This document shows positions 1 to 9,996 of a DNA stretch of 64,000 bases, one piece after another. Every line of letters begins with the position of its first letter. Within the stretch, counting starts at the first letter, position 1. Made by a program: the position numbers and the translations under genes. The notes under the pieces were generated by a model, which saw only the letters and a list, made by a program, of their open reading frames with translations, was not told the DNA's origin and did no database searches. Source of the stretch: Neurospora tetrasperma FGSC 2508 (Eukaryota > Ascomycota > Sordariomycetes > Sordariales > Sordariaceae); the NCBI RefSeq assembly GCF_000213175.1, contig NW_009799099.1, positions 1,815,563 through 1,879,562 of the forward strand, read 5' to 3'.

Positions 1-507
1 TGGTCGCCATGTTGAAACATGTCTNGCTGTAGTGCTGGTGGCAATCCGGGAGGGTTGTCGAAAAGTCCTTCAAAAGGGAGCCTCTTTGGCTGACAGTGAC
101 TCAAGTGCGATACGGCTCGAACGGGTGGCTCGTCCAGGGGAACGAATTGCGACGACACCTCAGACGGCGGAACAGGCACACACGCTGCGGGGGGAGGGGC
201 TGCAATGGAAAGCCATTCATCGCTTTCTGCCGGGATGTGGAGGATCCAGACTGACATCAGATTGTTTCCGGCAGGCGGCTTCTTACGGCAAAATACAACA
301 AATTTCCGGCAGGCAATACATAATGTATGGGGGGAAAGACCCGCGCTGCGTAACGATCAATTGACCTAAGGAATTTGGGAACCCCTCCGTCCGCAAAGTG
401 GGAGGAGCAGTTCCCACCGAGATTGACATCGATCCGACCTTGACATTAACCCGGCCAGCTTTGGAAGCTATCTGAATGTCGCAAAGGTTTTCCGCCTGTC
501 TGCAACC
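1..507. other. Intergenic start of window, no gene seen
   Basis: This stretch precedes mrf1. One ambiguous base (n) lies at position 25. A 110-codon open frame at 32-364 has no recognisable domain and unremarkable composition, so I do not call it. The last few hundred bases should hold the mrf1 promoter and 5' leader. Confidence 0.5.
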
Positions 508-1926
508 ATGTTGGCGGCACCGTGGTTATGTCGGAGTTGCGCCCATTCGTTAAGGCGCTCGGGTGTCTTCGTCTCTCTTCAGCTTCGCAAAGCTAGCACA
601 GGTGTGTACGCAGCATCCCAAGTGGAAGCATTTTTTCCTCCAGATTCTGATCGCAAGCCGTGGAATCCAATCTGCCGAGGGACACCTTCTGACGCGTCTC
701 TTGTTGAAGCCAGCCAACCACTCGCAGGACTCCCACCTGTCCTCCTCGACCGAGCGCGAAAACTAGCCGCTGAGCACAAGCAATTGACGAAGCAACTCGA
801 GAGCGAGTACGAGCCTACAGCCGCGAAGCGCGCCGGCGAAATCTCAAAAGTTGTCGCTGCCCTACAAGAGCTGGACAAGGCCAAGTCAGCACTGGATGAG
901 CTCAATGGACTTCTGGAGTCAGACGACGCCGAGCTACGCCAGCTTGCTAACGACGATCTCGATGCAACCAAAAAGCACCTGGAAACTCTGGGGCTCAATC
1001 TTTCAGCAACCCTGACACCGAAGCACCCGTTTGCAGACATGCCATGTTTGATAGAACTCCATCCTGGGCCAGGAGGCACTGAAGGGCGCCACTTCGCCGA
1101 CACCCTTTTCCGCATGTACCAGAAATATTGCGAGAACAAGGGATATTCTGCGCGGGTGATCTCGTACCAGGAAGCCGAAGACCGTACGCCAGGCTTGGAC
1201 GGTGAGGTTCCCATCTCGGAAGCCATCCTCGAAGTAACAGATCCCGGCGCCTTCGCAGCGTTCCGCGGAGAGGCGGGTATGCACCGCGTGCAACGTATTC
1301 CTGCGACCGAGAAGCAGGGACGCACTCACACAAGTGCAGTGGCAGTTTGGGTTTTGCCATCATTCCCCGAAAACAGCACCGATGCCGAGAACGACTTCAA
1401 CAACCCGGAAAGTGACTTCTACGTTGATCCGACAGAAGTCAAATCAGAGAAGATGCGCGCGAGCGGTGCCGGCGGTCAGCACGTCAACAAGACAGAATCT
1501 GCTATTCGGCTGACCCATATCCCGACCGGTATCCAGGTCAGCATGCAAGATTCGCGATCGCAACAGCAGAACAGAGAAAGGGCTTGGCGCTTGCTGCGTT
1601 CGAGGATTGCGTCGCTAAGGCGAGAACAGAGAGAGGCGCAGGCAAAGGACCTGAGAGACAGTGTGCTGTCTCAATCACAGATGTCGCGCGGTGATAAGAT
1701 CAGGACGTATAACTACCAGCAGGACCGGTGTACAGATCATCGGAGTGGGCTGGATGTCCACAATCTCCCCAATGTCTTACAAGGCGGGGAGGTGTTGGAC
1801 AAAGTCATCAACAGCGTGCAATCATGGCTAACAGCCATGGATATCCGAAACCTCATCGCTCAGGAAGAGGCGCAGGCTAGAGGAGCGGTGGGAGGATCTG
1901 ATAAAAAGAAAAAAGGCGGAAAGTAA
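508..1926 (+). CDS. mrf1: Mitochondrial peptide chain release factor 1
   Basis: This single-exon gene encodes 472 residues. It is a class I release factor that recognises stop codons on mitochondrial ribosomes and triggers hydrolysis of peptidyl-tRNA. The catalytic GGQ tripeptide is at about residues 322-324, inside GAGGQHVNKTESAIRLTH, followed by the typical QDSRSQQQNR segment. The central PCRF domain is recognisable from PGPGGTEGRHFADTLFRMY and GMHRVQRIPATEKQGRTHTS. The N-terminus (about 60 residues) is basic and serine-rich, as expected for a mitochondrial presequence. The C-terminus is lysine-rich (KKKKGGK). The ATG at 508 is the first in frame and gives a normal family length. Family assignment is very secure; mitochondrial location is inferred from the presequence and eukaryotic context. 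Confidence 0.95.
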   Translation: MLAAPWLCRSCAHSLRRSGVFVSLQLRKASTGVYAASQVEAFFPPDSDRKPWNPICRGTPSDASLVEASQPLAGLPPVLLDRARKLAAEHKQLTKQLESEYEPTAAKRAGEISKVVAALQELDKAKSALDELNGLLESDDAELRQLANDDLDATKKHLETLGLNLSATLTPKHPFADMPCLIELHPGPGGTEGRHFADTLFRMYQKYCENKGYSARVISYQEAEDRTPGLDGEVPISEAILEVTDPGAFAAFRGEAGMHRVQRIPATEKQGRTHTSAVAVWVLPSFPENSTDAENDFNNPESDFYVDPTEVKSEKMRASGAGGQHVNKTESAIRLTHIPTGIQVSMQDSRSQQQNRERAWRLLRSRIASLRREQREAQAKDLRDSVLSQSQMSRGDKIRTYNYQQDRCTDHRSGLDVHNLPNVLQGGEVLDKVINSVQSWLTAMDIRNLIAQEEAQARGAVGGSDKKKKGGK

Positions 1927-4022
1927 GGCCGAGTTCGGGGCGCATCTGAAGACGTCATACTCACCGCGCGCTACAAATACCAGCCACACACACATACATA
2001 CACACACACAGGAGCCTGTGAATTTGTGTATGGCGGGTTTCTCTTTTTCCATCTTTTTTTTTCGTGTAAAATACCCCTTCGCAACCAAACCACGGCTGGT
2101 CAGAATACCGACTCTATTCGATCGGGTTGGATCCCTTCGCGCAGTACCGCCTGGTCAAGCTTGATTTGCGCGGCGTCAACCCTCGTTGGAACACTTACCA
2201 GCCCGGGAGCATAACCATCTTCATCAAGGGTCCAGGAACCTCGACACGGCACCGCGAGTTTGTACGATCGGCACCGTTGACAAAATTGAGCGAGCGATGG
2301 ACAGGGGCCGGAGCAGACGTTTTCCGTTGACCAATCATTGCCCCAGACTTGTAAGTGACCTGCCATATTGGGATGGTGGCGGCCGTTGTGGACCGCCGCC
2401 GTGCAGTGTGCAGCATGCCCGGCGCTTCCTGAGCGTGGGGAACATTTCCATGGACGGACAAAGATTCATTCTATCGCAAGTCGCAAGTGAAACGCTGAAG
2501 TTGCATTCTGCCATTGAGATGACCCGAGAGACGGAGGAAAACCAGATAGTCATCCCCCTGTCGCCAACTGCCGACGGAAACACAGCGAACCGATCGATAA
2601 ACGACCCGGGATTCGGAACCGTAGGTTTTCGATCTTTTGACTTCTTTTCTGTCCTAATGTAATTCTGCGCGAAATTCAGTCGACTTCGCCATCGTCTGGG
2701 ACCGTCCGGGACCGTCCGCATCTGCTCTGGAGAAGTGAGTCTTTCTTTGCTCCAATGTTCCGTGTCCCTTGCCTGCGCCGCGGGACGGAGCTATGGTATT
2801 CCAAAGAATATTGGGGATGAGGTAACGTACTTCATGTACTTACCAGGGATTGATGCGTACTCGATGACTCCAACAAAATGTGTGTGCTTCGTATTGGCTG
2901 ATATCTCGGCAGCCCGGCTTTTTCATCGGGAGGTTGACGCAGTTCATTTCATCCTGGGCTGCCATTATCACCAACATTGCATTTCTTCAATAGTATGGCC
3001 GTCTCATCAACGTAGGCTTTCCATATCTTCTCTCTCCCTCCCTCGACTCGTTGATTCCAAGGTATGATGACGAAAATGCCCACTACCACACGGCGCACGT
3101 AACCCACCCCTCCCAAGATGCTGCACCAACGACACAATCAAACCTGCTGTGCAAGTCCGAGATCAGATGGTGCTACTTACTGGTCTGGTCCTGTCAACTT
3201 TTCTGTCTGACATGCGTGCCACTGTCTGCATGCCCATCCTACCTCAGTCGTGCCTCGCGACCAACAGCCTGGCTTTGAATTGCTTATATCCCAACATTTA
3301 CAGAAATGGTGGTATCTCCATTTCCAGGACGGGTAGGTACTTCGGTATAGAGGAGAGGACGGGAACAGGATACACCGTGGGATTACAAGCAAACGTTGTG
3401 CGTGACAGACCGGGACCAACCACCCTTCCAAGCCTCATCCTCCTGTGACTTGTCCTCCCAACAGCGTTGATGCTTGAGGGATACCATGGACAGAGCTGGA
3501 AAGTGCAAAAAACCCATTGGACCTTTTGCTCCTCATTCTTTCTGTCATAACAGCATCATCAAATACCAGAGGGACCAAAAAAAAGTGTCATCGGTTAAGC
3601 CTCTCGATATCCGAACCGTGAAAGCTCACAGTAGCACCGACAAGAATGGAGGCGGTCTCGGAAGAAGGCTATTATTTGCCATGTCAGCGCGGAAGCTAGG
3701 CAGGGCGGAGTGGAACTCCAGCCTCAGATCACTTCCCTTTTCTGTTTAAACTAGGTGAAATTCTGATCTACACACACCATCCCTCGTCGATTCCCAAGAC
3801 TATCGTTGCTTCCGTTGGGAACTTCAGGAACGAAGTAACTCAAAAGGAGGAAGCTCTGTTCTTGCCGGTCTAGTACTTCATGGTGAAACGCCCCCCCTCC
3901 CTGCCTCACTTGTAAAACCTCTGGATTTTTTCTTTTTCTTATCACCACCATCCTTCACCCTCTTCTTTATACTGCACGTGCCTCTTTCTCAGTTGTTGCT
4001 CGAAAGAAGCTGTCAGCACAAG
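1927..4022. other. Long intergenic spacer between mrf1 and carboxypeptidase gene
   Basis: About 2.1 kb without a supportable gene. It begins with a CA/TA-rich microsatellite at about 1985-2010. Several open frames of 60-158 codons occur on both strands between 2026 and 3750, but none shows a known domain or splice-joined continuity. The segment just before 4023 is pyrimidine-rich (CTTTTTCTT tracts), usual for a fungal promoter and 5' leader. Confidence 0.5.
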
Positions 4023-5879
4023 ATGCGTCTGACTGCACTAGTCTCGTCGCTACTCTTAGCGACAACTGCTACCGCTGGCGGTCCTAGCTTTGGCCAGGCT
4101 GAGAAGAAGTACCTAGAACATGTTGCCAACAGACTCAAGAACCACGCTGCGAAGGTCGAGGCTGCCCCGGCCGTCGAGCGTGATGTTGCTAAAGTTCAAG
4201 AACCCAAATTCCTGAATGACAACACCACAAGTGAGTTTTGATTCACTTTGAACGCAGCTCTACTCATCAACTGACATGCATGAACGCAGGGTTTGCCGTC
4301 GACGGGAAGAACATTCCTGATGTTGACTTTGATGTGGGAGAGTCCTATGCTGGCACCTTGCCCATCAGCCAGGACCCCGAGGAGAAGAGCGAGCTTTTCT
4401 GGTGGTTCTTCCCATCTACGAACCCCGCTGCTAAGAAGGAGATCCTGATATGGCTCAACGGTGGTGTAAGTTCACCCTTATCAAGCCCCCAATATGAATA
4501 CATCCGCCTAACAAACTATACTTCCATAGCCCGGCTGCTCCTCACTGGAAGGTTTCCTCCAAGAAAACGGCCCGTTCCTCTGGCAGTATGGCACTTATAA
4601 GCCCGTCAAGAACCCCTGGAGCTGGCACACCCTGACCAACGTCATCTGGGTCGAGCAGCCCGTCGGCACCGGCTTCTCTACCGGCAACGTCACAGCCACT
4701 AGCGAGGAGGATGTCGCCGCTCAGTTCATGGGTTTCTGGAAGAACTTCATCGACACCTTTGCCATGCAGGGCTACAAGGTGTACATCACCGGCGAATCCT
4801 ATGCCGGCCTCTACTGCCCCTACATCGCCTCCGCCTTCCTCGACGCCAATGACAAGACCTACTACGACATGTCCGGCCTGATGATCTACGACCCCGTAAT
4901 CTCGTGGGACGAAGTCGCCGAGCAGGTCCCTGTCGTCCAGTTCACCGAGTACTGGTCGGGACTCTTCCCCTTCAACGACACCTTCCGGGCGCACATCAAG
5001 TCGGTCGACGCCAAATGCGGCTATTCCGACTTCGTCTCGCAGTACCTGGTGTATCCGCCTAAGGGCCTACAGCCCTCCAAGCTGCCCGGTACCGATAAGA
5101 CCGGCACCACGCGCGACGAATGCTGGGGACTGTTCTACGAGATCTTCGACGCCATTTTGCTGTTGAACCCGTGCTTCAACATCTACCAGGTGGCCACCAC
5201 CTGTCCCCTGCTGTGGGACGTGCTTGGGTTCCCGGGATCGATGGGGTACCTGCCCGAGGGTGCCAAGGTGTATTTTGACCGAGACGACGTCAAGAAGGCA
5301 GTCCACGCCCCTGAGACCGTCAAGTGGTCCAGTTGCTCGGAGCAGAACGTGTTCGTGGGCGGACGTGACCGGTCGGAGCCGTCGAGCTTCCATGCCTTGC
5401 CGCATGTCATCGATGCGACCAAGAACGTGATCATCGGCCACGGCGCGCTGGATATGGTCCTGATCGCCAACGGCACCCTCCTGGGCATCCAAAACATGAC
5501 TTGGGGCGGCAAGCTCGGGTTCCAGAACAAGCCCGACCAACCGTTTTATGTGCCGTACAACACCATGACGGACCTGTCGACGCTGGCGGCCGGCGGCGTG
5601 TTCGGATCCATGGGCAGCGAGCGAGGCTTGACCTGGGTACAGATCGACATGTCGGGCCACATGGTGCCGCAGTATGCGCCGTCGGCGGCATACAGGCAGC
5701 TAGAGTTCTTGCTGGGCAGAGTCAACTGCTTGAACTGCACGGTCCCGTTCACGACGAACCCGGATGCGCCGCAGAGCCAGCAGCCTTTGGGCGAGGGGAC
5801 GGCGCCTCAGAGCTGGAGTCAGTTCCCGGGTAAGACGGGAAAACAGCATGGAGGTGGAAGAGGCAGGTTCGTCAGGTGA
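4023..5879 (+). CDS. Secreted serine carboxypeptidase (peptidase family S10)
   Basis: Three exons: 4023-4230, 4290-4465 and 4530-5879, giving 577 residues. The protein removes C-terminal amino acids from peptides, probably outside the cell or in the vacuole. It opens with a signal peptide ([18 protein letters not shown]). Joining exons 2 and 3 restores the S10 substrate-binding motif [13 protein letters not shown]. The catalytic triad is visible: Ser218 in GESYAG, Asp436 in GHGALDMV and His505 in [10 protein letters not shown]. Several N-glycosylation sequons and cysteines fit a secreted enzyme. Both introns are 59-64 nt with GT..AG ends, and reading phases agree across each junction. Carboxypeptidase S1-like fungal enzymes are the closest recalled relatives; the exact substrate preference cannot be told. 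Confidence 0.93.
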
Positions 5880-6732
5880 AGGGGGCGTAATGGTGATGAA
5901 GGTTATGATGGATGAAGTGTTTCGATACCAGTCGGCGAATGAGGAGAGATTCAAAACGATCAAAATTTTTCTCTATGTTGCGCTGGAAACCGGTCAGCAC
6001 GTTGTGGAAACGGAACTTTGCCAGAAAACAAGATTGATAAGAAATGCTGAACCGTAATGCATCACGCTTGTGTTGTAACGTCGTCAACGTCTTCATCATG
6101 TCTCCTTTTCGATTTCCTTTCGCACGATCAGTTCTTAGCCTTCCGTCAAGACCTATACGATATACATACACAATACACATCAGTGAGACATTCATTGTTA
6201 AAACCGTTTCTTTTCCATAACCAATACCAACACAGAGAGAGTGGAATAAAATAACACATAGGGTACACGCAGTCCCCTCATTCAGTTGGCTGACGCCGTA
6301 GTTGCTGGCCCCCTCCTTCACAAACTTCAAGAATGGGTACGCGGGTATATGCTCGCGTGTGAGCGTGTCGTGAGGATGACTTCCCTCATCGTATGCGACC
6401 CAGTGACAACACAGAACCTTACACCAACGCCATGCTAAAATCAACGACATATGTTGTAGTGTACAACGCGACACCAAGAAAGACAGCGCACAGAGATTGT
6501 GGCCTAACTCGTCTTGCGGTGCCGTGGAAAAAATGCGTCTTTCGTCCGCGTACTTCCACCGGACTTCCTTGCCCAGATTGAGCAGAGGACAGGGTCGGAT
6601 GCGTCTCGGTGATACCCAATGATGGACAAAGACGGTGGCAAGGGCAAGTAAACATATCATAAGCTTTGGCAAAGGCCCCGGAGCACGACCGAAGGCCTAG
6701 ATGGTCATTATAGCCCTAGCTCGGTAATTCGT
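5880..6732. other. Spacer between convergent carboxypeptidase and PRELI genes
   Basis: This is 3' flanking DNA for two convergent genes. A 266-codon frame on the minus strand spans almost all of it, but its composition is irregular, it shows no domain and it overlaps the end of the carboxypeptidase gene, so I treat it as chance. No RNA gene or repeat was recognised. Confidence 0.5.
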
Positions 6733-7440
6733 TCAAGCCTTCTCCATGTTGCGTTCCCGTGCCATCTTTCTGAGCTCCAGGACGCCCATGATGCCCGACT
6801 GGCGAAGTCGCTCGAGAATCAGCTTCATTCCCTCTCGGCTCTTGCCAAGTTGGTCTTGGGTCTTCTTCGACGCCAGGCTCTCGATGCTTCGTTGAATACC
6901 ATGGGCGCCAAGCCGAGAAAAGAAGCCGCCCTTCTCTTGTTCAACTTCATGTGCGTGCAAGTGACCCAACTTGTCGCGAATGCGCTCCCCAAAGCGAGAT
7001 CGAAAGACCACCGTCGTGGCAACGTCGGTCGTATTTCCATTCTCATTAGTGCTCGTTGGGATCGTATAGATCTGCTTCTCCACCACCGACAGAACGCCGG
7101 CAAAGTTCAGGTTCCGGCTCTCGGTCGACATCCAGCCCTCCTTCATGTCCACAACGCTGGTCTCCATGATATAGGACGCCTTCTCGGTCGTGGCACCGCC
7201 CGTAATGCTAGTGGGGAGCATCTTCATGATAGCAGGCGGCATACGCGACTTTTTGAGGTGGATGCGAGTCGTGTGCAGACGGCCGGTGGCCGGGTCGACA
7301 TGCGATGAAAGGGTGTCGGTGCTCATGACATGCTGAGAAAAGGGATTGAGCTGCGGGGAGCAGTACCGGAGGAAGAAGGCGAGCGTGACGGTCGGGAAAG
7401 GATGGCTATAGGTATGGTTGGTAGTGTGCGTGAGAACCAT
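6733..7440 (-). CDS. PRELI/MSF1 (Ups-type) mitochondrial lipid-transfer protein
   Basis: A single exon of 235 residues. Ups/PRELI proteins carry phosphatidic acid or phosphatidylserine across the mitochondrial intermembrane space together with Mdm35. The PRELI domain fills roughly residues 1-175. Its diagnostic start is present (HTYSHPFPTVTLAFFLRY, then NPFSQHVMSTDTL), followed by a substitute for the usual 'SxxVDxxxxxMxxxSRNLxxxxxLSVxEK' block (METSVVDMKEGWMSTESRNL, then VLSVVEKQIY). A charged C-terminal tail (about residues 180-235) carries helical, basic sequence. It looks more like the Ups2/Ups3 branch than Ups1, but I cannot separate these by eye. The start at 7440 puts the conserved HTY-segment at the normal position near the N-terminus. 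Confidence 0.88.
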   Translation of the reverse strand: MVLTHTTNHTYSHPFPTVTLAFFLRYCSPQLNPFSQHVMSTDTLSSHVDPATGRLHTTRIHLKKSRMPPAIMKMLPTSITGGATTEKASYIMETSVVDMKEGWMSTESRNLNFAGVLSVVEKQIYTIPTSTNENGNTTDVATTVVFRSRFGERIRDKLGHLHAHEVEQEKGGFFSRLGAHGIQRSIESLASKKTQDQLGKSREGMKLILERLRQSGIMGVLELRKMARERNMEKA

Positions 7441-8168
7441 TTTGACCGAGGAAGAGGGTGAAGGATCGTTGCTATTGCCGTATGGAAGATTTCGGTACGT
7501 ATCGACTTGTCCAGCAATGGGACTATGAAGCGCTCGAGTTTCGGATGACTGGTTCCTAGGGCTGGATGTGTATAGAAAGCACGGTTCGAAGCTAGGTAGG
7601 CTCGGGCGGATGGCCGACTCCAGATAGAATTGGTAAATAGCAGTGGCTTGCCGAAACGTGGGGAGTCTGGAATGAAGTCACTGGAGGTGGCGATGTTGTA
7701 ATCGTGCACGTTGTCGGGACGAATCGTGTGTAGTTATCTGTGAGAAGCGCAGCTCACGATCGCTGGTAAAGAGGTTTTGACATTGGAACGGAGCACGGCC
7801 ACAGAAAGCTGTCAAATCCTCTTTTCCCAATTGCCGTGGTGCGATGATGGTAGTCTGAAGTTTTAGTACAGAGGTGCTGTAGGCTGTGGTAGGTAGGTAA
7901 GGTAGGAAAGTTGGGGAAGGAGGAGCAAAGATGGTTGACGCGGGGCCGGCAGGATTTGTAAACTTGGGAAAAAAGGTACCTGTACTTAGTACCAAGCCAG
8001 AGCCGAGAGCGACGGAAAAGCGATGATGAAAGTGACCCGACGACGAACCGACGGGATGGGCCGATGGAGGAGCCACACTCCCGCGGCTAGGTACTAAGTG
8101 TAGTTCTAGTGTACCTACAGGGCAGGTAGGTAGGTACGACTGGACCCGATAAATACCGGTACGCTATG
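7441..8168. other. Upstream region of PRELI gene
   Basis: This is promoter and 5' leader DNA for the minus-strand PRELI gene. Minus-strand open frames at 7323-7709 and 7678-8076 have no recognisable domain. Two short clusters of AGGTAGGTA-type sequence occur (about 7888-7906 and 8088-8137), members of the dispersed family described in the findings. Confidence 0.45.
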
Positions 8169-8903
8169 CTAACAGGCACCGCTTTTCCACTTTGCGGGAA
8201 AGGACTTTACTGTAGCGGCTCTGCAAGTGCAGGGGAAGTGGAAATGGAAATGGAAGCAAGGTGCCCGCTGGGTTCTGTACCTAGAGGTACCTCTAGTGTT
8301 CGTAGATGCAGAGTGGAGAATCGTGAAAAGTGTTCTGTCGTGCAGCAGTGCTACAACAATCTCAGAGTCGGGTGGCCAAAGCTGGACGTATAAACAAAGA
8401 AAGAGAAAAGAGCCACAGATAAAATGAGGGGACTGTGCAACTCTGACGATCGTGGGCTCATTTTCTTCGAATGATCCAACGATATCGTCGAGCGTCTGGC
8501 CATTCTCCTCGCGAGTGTGTAACACGGAACCAAGCTCCCACTGCTCGCTTTTTAACGCAAGAAACATCGTCATCATCATCATCATGCAATCCTCTCCACC
8601 TAGCGCAAGCAGCTCCTGCAGCAATGCAATGCGCACTGCACCCTGCGATAACCCGGCCTGAACGTCCTCAATCGTGATATCGAAGGCGAACTGAAGAAAG
8701 AACAAACTGGAAAACCAGAGGTAATTTCAAACCCTGAGTGTGTGGTCATACCGACATACTTTCACCGATTTAGTATGGGTGAGTATCATCAAATGTTTGG
8801 TACCTTTGCTTCCTTGGGCTTCTGCTGGTGGTGTTTTCCACTGCCAGTCACTGCCAAGCAGTCTTCGGCTGGCCGTCAGTGCCGGGGTGCTTGGCTTAGT
8901 CAT
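8169..8903 (-). CDS. Candidate two-exon gene of unknown function
   Basis: This is a weak prediction. Exon 1 would run from 8903 to 8760 (48 codons, starting MTKPSTPALTASRR) and exon 2 from 8690 to 8169. They are separated by a 69-nt intron with a strong GTATGT donor and a textbook TTTGTTCTTTCTTCAG acceptor, in matching phase. Joined, the sequence continues as VKFAFDITIEDVQAGLSQG, then an amphipathic leucine-rich stretch, a run of five methionines from an ATG repeat, and an acidic helix. I recognise no family. The end of exon 2 looks less like coding sequence (hydrophobic, then His/Phe repeats), so the true stop may come from a further unseen splice. The alternative is a chance pairing of splice-like signals in the mpe1 upstream region. 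Confidence 0.3.
8281..8296. repeat. Perfect 16-bp palindrome CTAGAGGTACCTCTAG
   Basis: The sequence CTAGAGGTACCTCTAG equals its own reverse complement. It is the most regular example of the ACCTCTAG/CTAGAGGT motif that recurs in several spacers of this window. It could be a protein-binding site or the remains of a short inverted repeat. It lies inside the frame of the weak candidate gene on the minus strand, which further lowers confidence in that gene. Confidence 0.7.
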
Positions 8904-9996
8904 TTCAAAGAATACATTAGTGTAGGGCACGGGCGCAACTTGAAAAGTGGGGAGGCACCCGTGTCTCGCTTCCTTCAAACGTCCGATGGGCTTTCCACAC
9001 TACCTACACTTGCTCACTTGCCTGCAATGCACAGGCTGCTTAGTCATTGTATCCGTCCATTCAATAGGCGCCAGCGTATGACATTCCATTCCCATTTCAG
9101 CTGCCCCGAACCCTCCCGTTCATTTCTTCCTCTAGCAAAACTTTCAATCTGCGACACCACGGCGAATCAATCAGTTGGCCATCACAACTGTATCGGCCGA
9201 CTTTCTATTTATCGATTCTTTTCTTCTCCCAGCGTCGCCGCGTCGCTCACCATTCGCGACAGGCTTGCTGCGATCCTTTTACCATTCCATCAGCGCACCG
9301 AACGACAACCGACGATCTGAGCCGAACGTGACTTGCGACGCTTCACGATACTACAGCGAAAACCGACACATTATCAATCCAACCAACGCGTGACGGCGTC
9401 CCATCATTCTGCCATCAATCAAATATCACCAGTCCGCTCTCATTTTGCTTCTGCTTCGCATACTGACAAATTTCGAAACTCGATATTTTCTGGCTATTGG
9501 CTCGCTGGGCTGGCCTGGAAGGTGATCTGAGTCTCTGGCTGTGGCGCAATTGATTTGATATTTGGGACGGGATACAAGTGCGAGTCTTCCAACAGTACCA
9601 TCCATCCCCCTTGAACGGGTTGTTGCAGTCTCGCTGGGTCTTTGTACTTTCCTTCTCTTTATCTGTCACTTTGTGTCTCTTCCTACGAGTACATTCAGAA
9701 TTGACTCAGTCTAACTTCTGCAAATCCAAGAGCAAGAAAAACAGAGGAACAAGGAAACGAGCCTAATATTTTTGTTGAAAGGGGAGAAATTCGCTACCAG
9801 CTGAGACATTGCAGAAATCTTTCTACAAGCCCCAGCCCCCAACTCGTATCATACGTCAACATCGTTTAGGAGAGTCTTCTAATAGTACAGTGTTTGCCTT
9901 GGGCGCGGCGTCACTTCTGGATCCTGTTTGGCATCCCAGTTGCGCAACCTATGACCATTGCCTCTACAGTCAACATCGCATCAAGCTGAACCCATC
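8904..9996. other. Upstream region of mpe1
   Basis: About 1.1 kb of promoter and leader DNA before the mpe1 start codon. It has pyrimidine-rich and then A-rich patches, several short upstream ATGs, and no open frame with a recognisable domain. No RNA gene seen. Confidence 0.5.

Noticed and set aside
32-364. A 110-codon plus-strand frame at the window start
   Set aside because: No recognisable domain, an ambiguous base nearby and no splice partner.
2110-2330. Open frame after mrf1 with LDLRGVNPRWN-like sequence
   Set aside because: It looked briefly like a coding exon, but no flanking splice signals gave a longer product and no family was recognised.
5872-6672. A 266-codon minus-strand open frame between the carboxypeptidase and PRELI genes
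   Set aside because: No domain, irregular composition, overlaps the end of a well-supported gene and lies in the shared 3' flank; chance openness is the simpler explanation.
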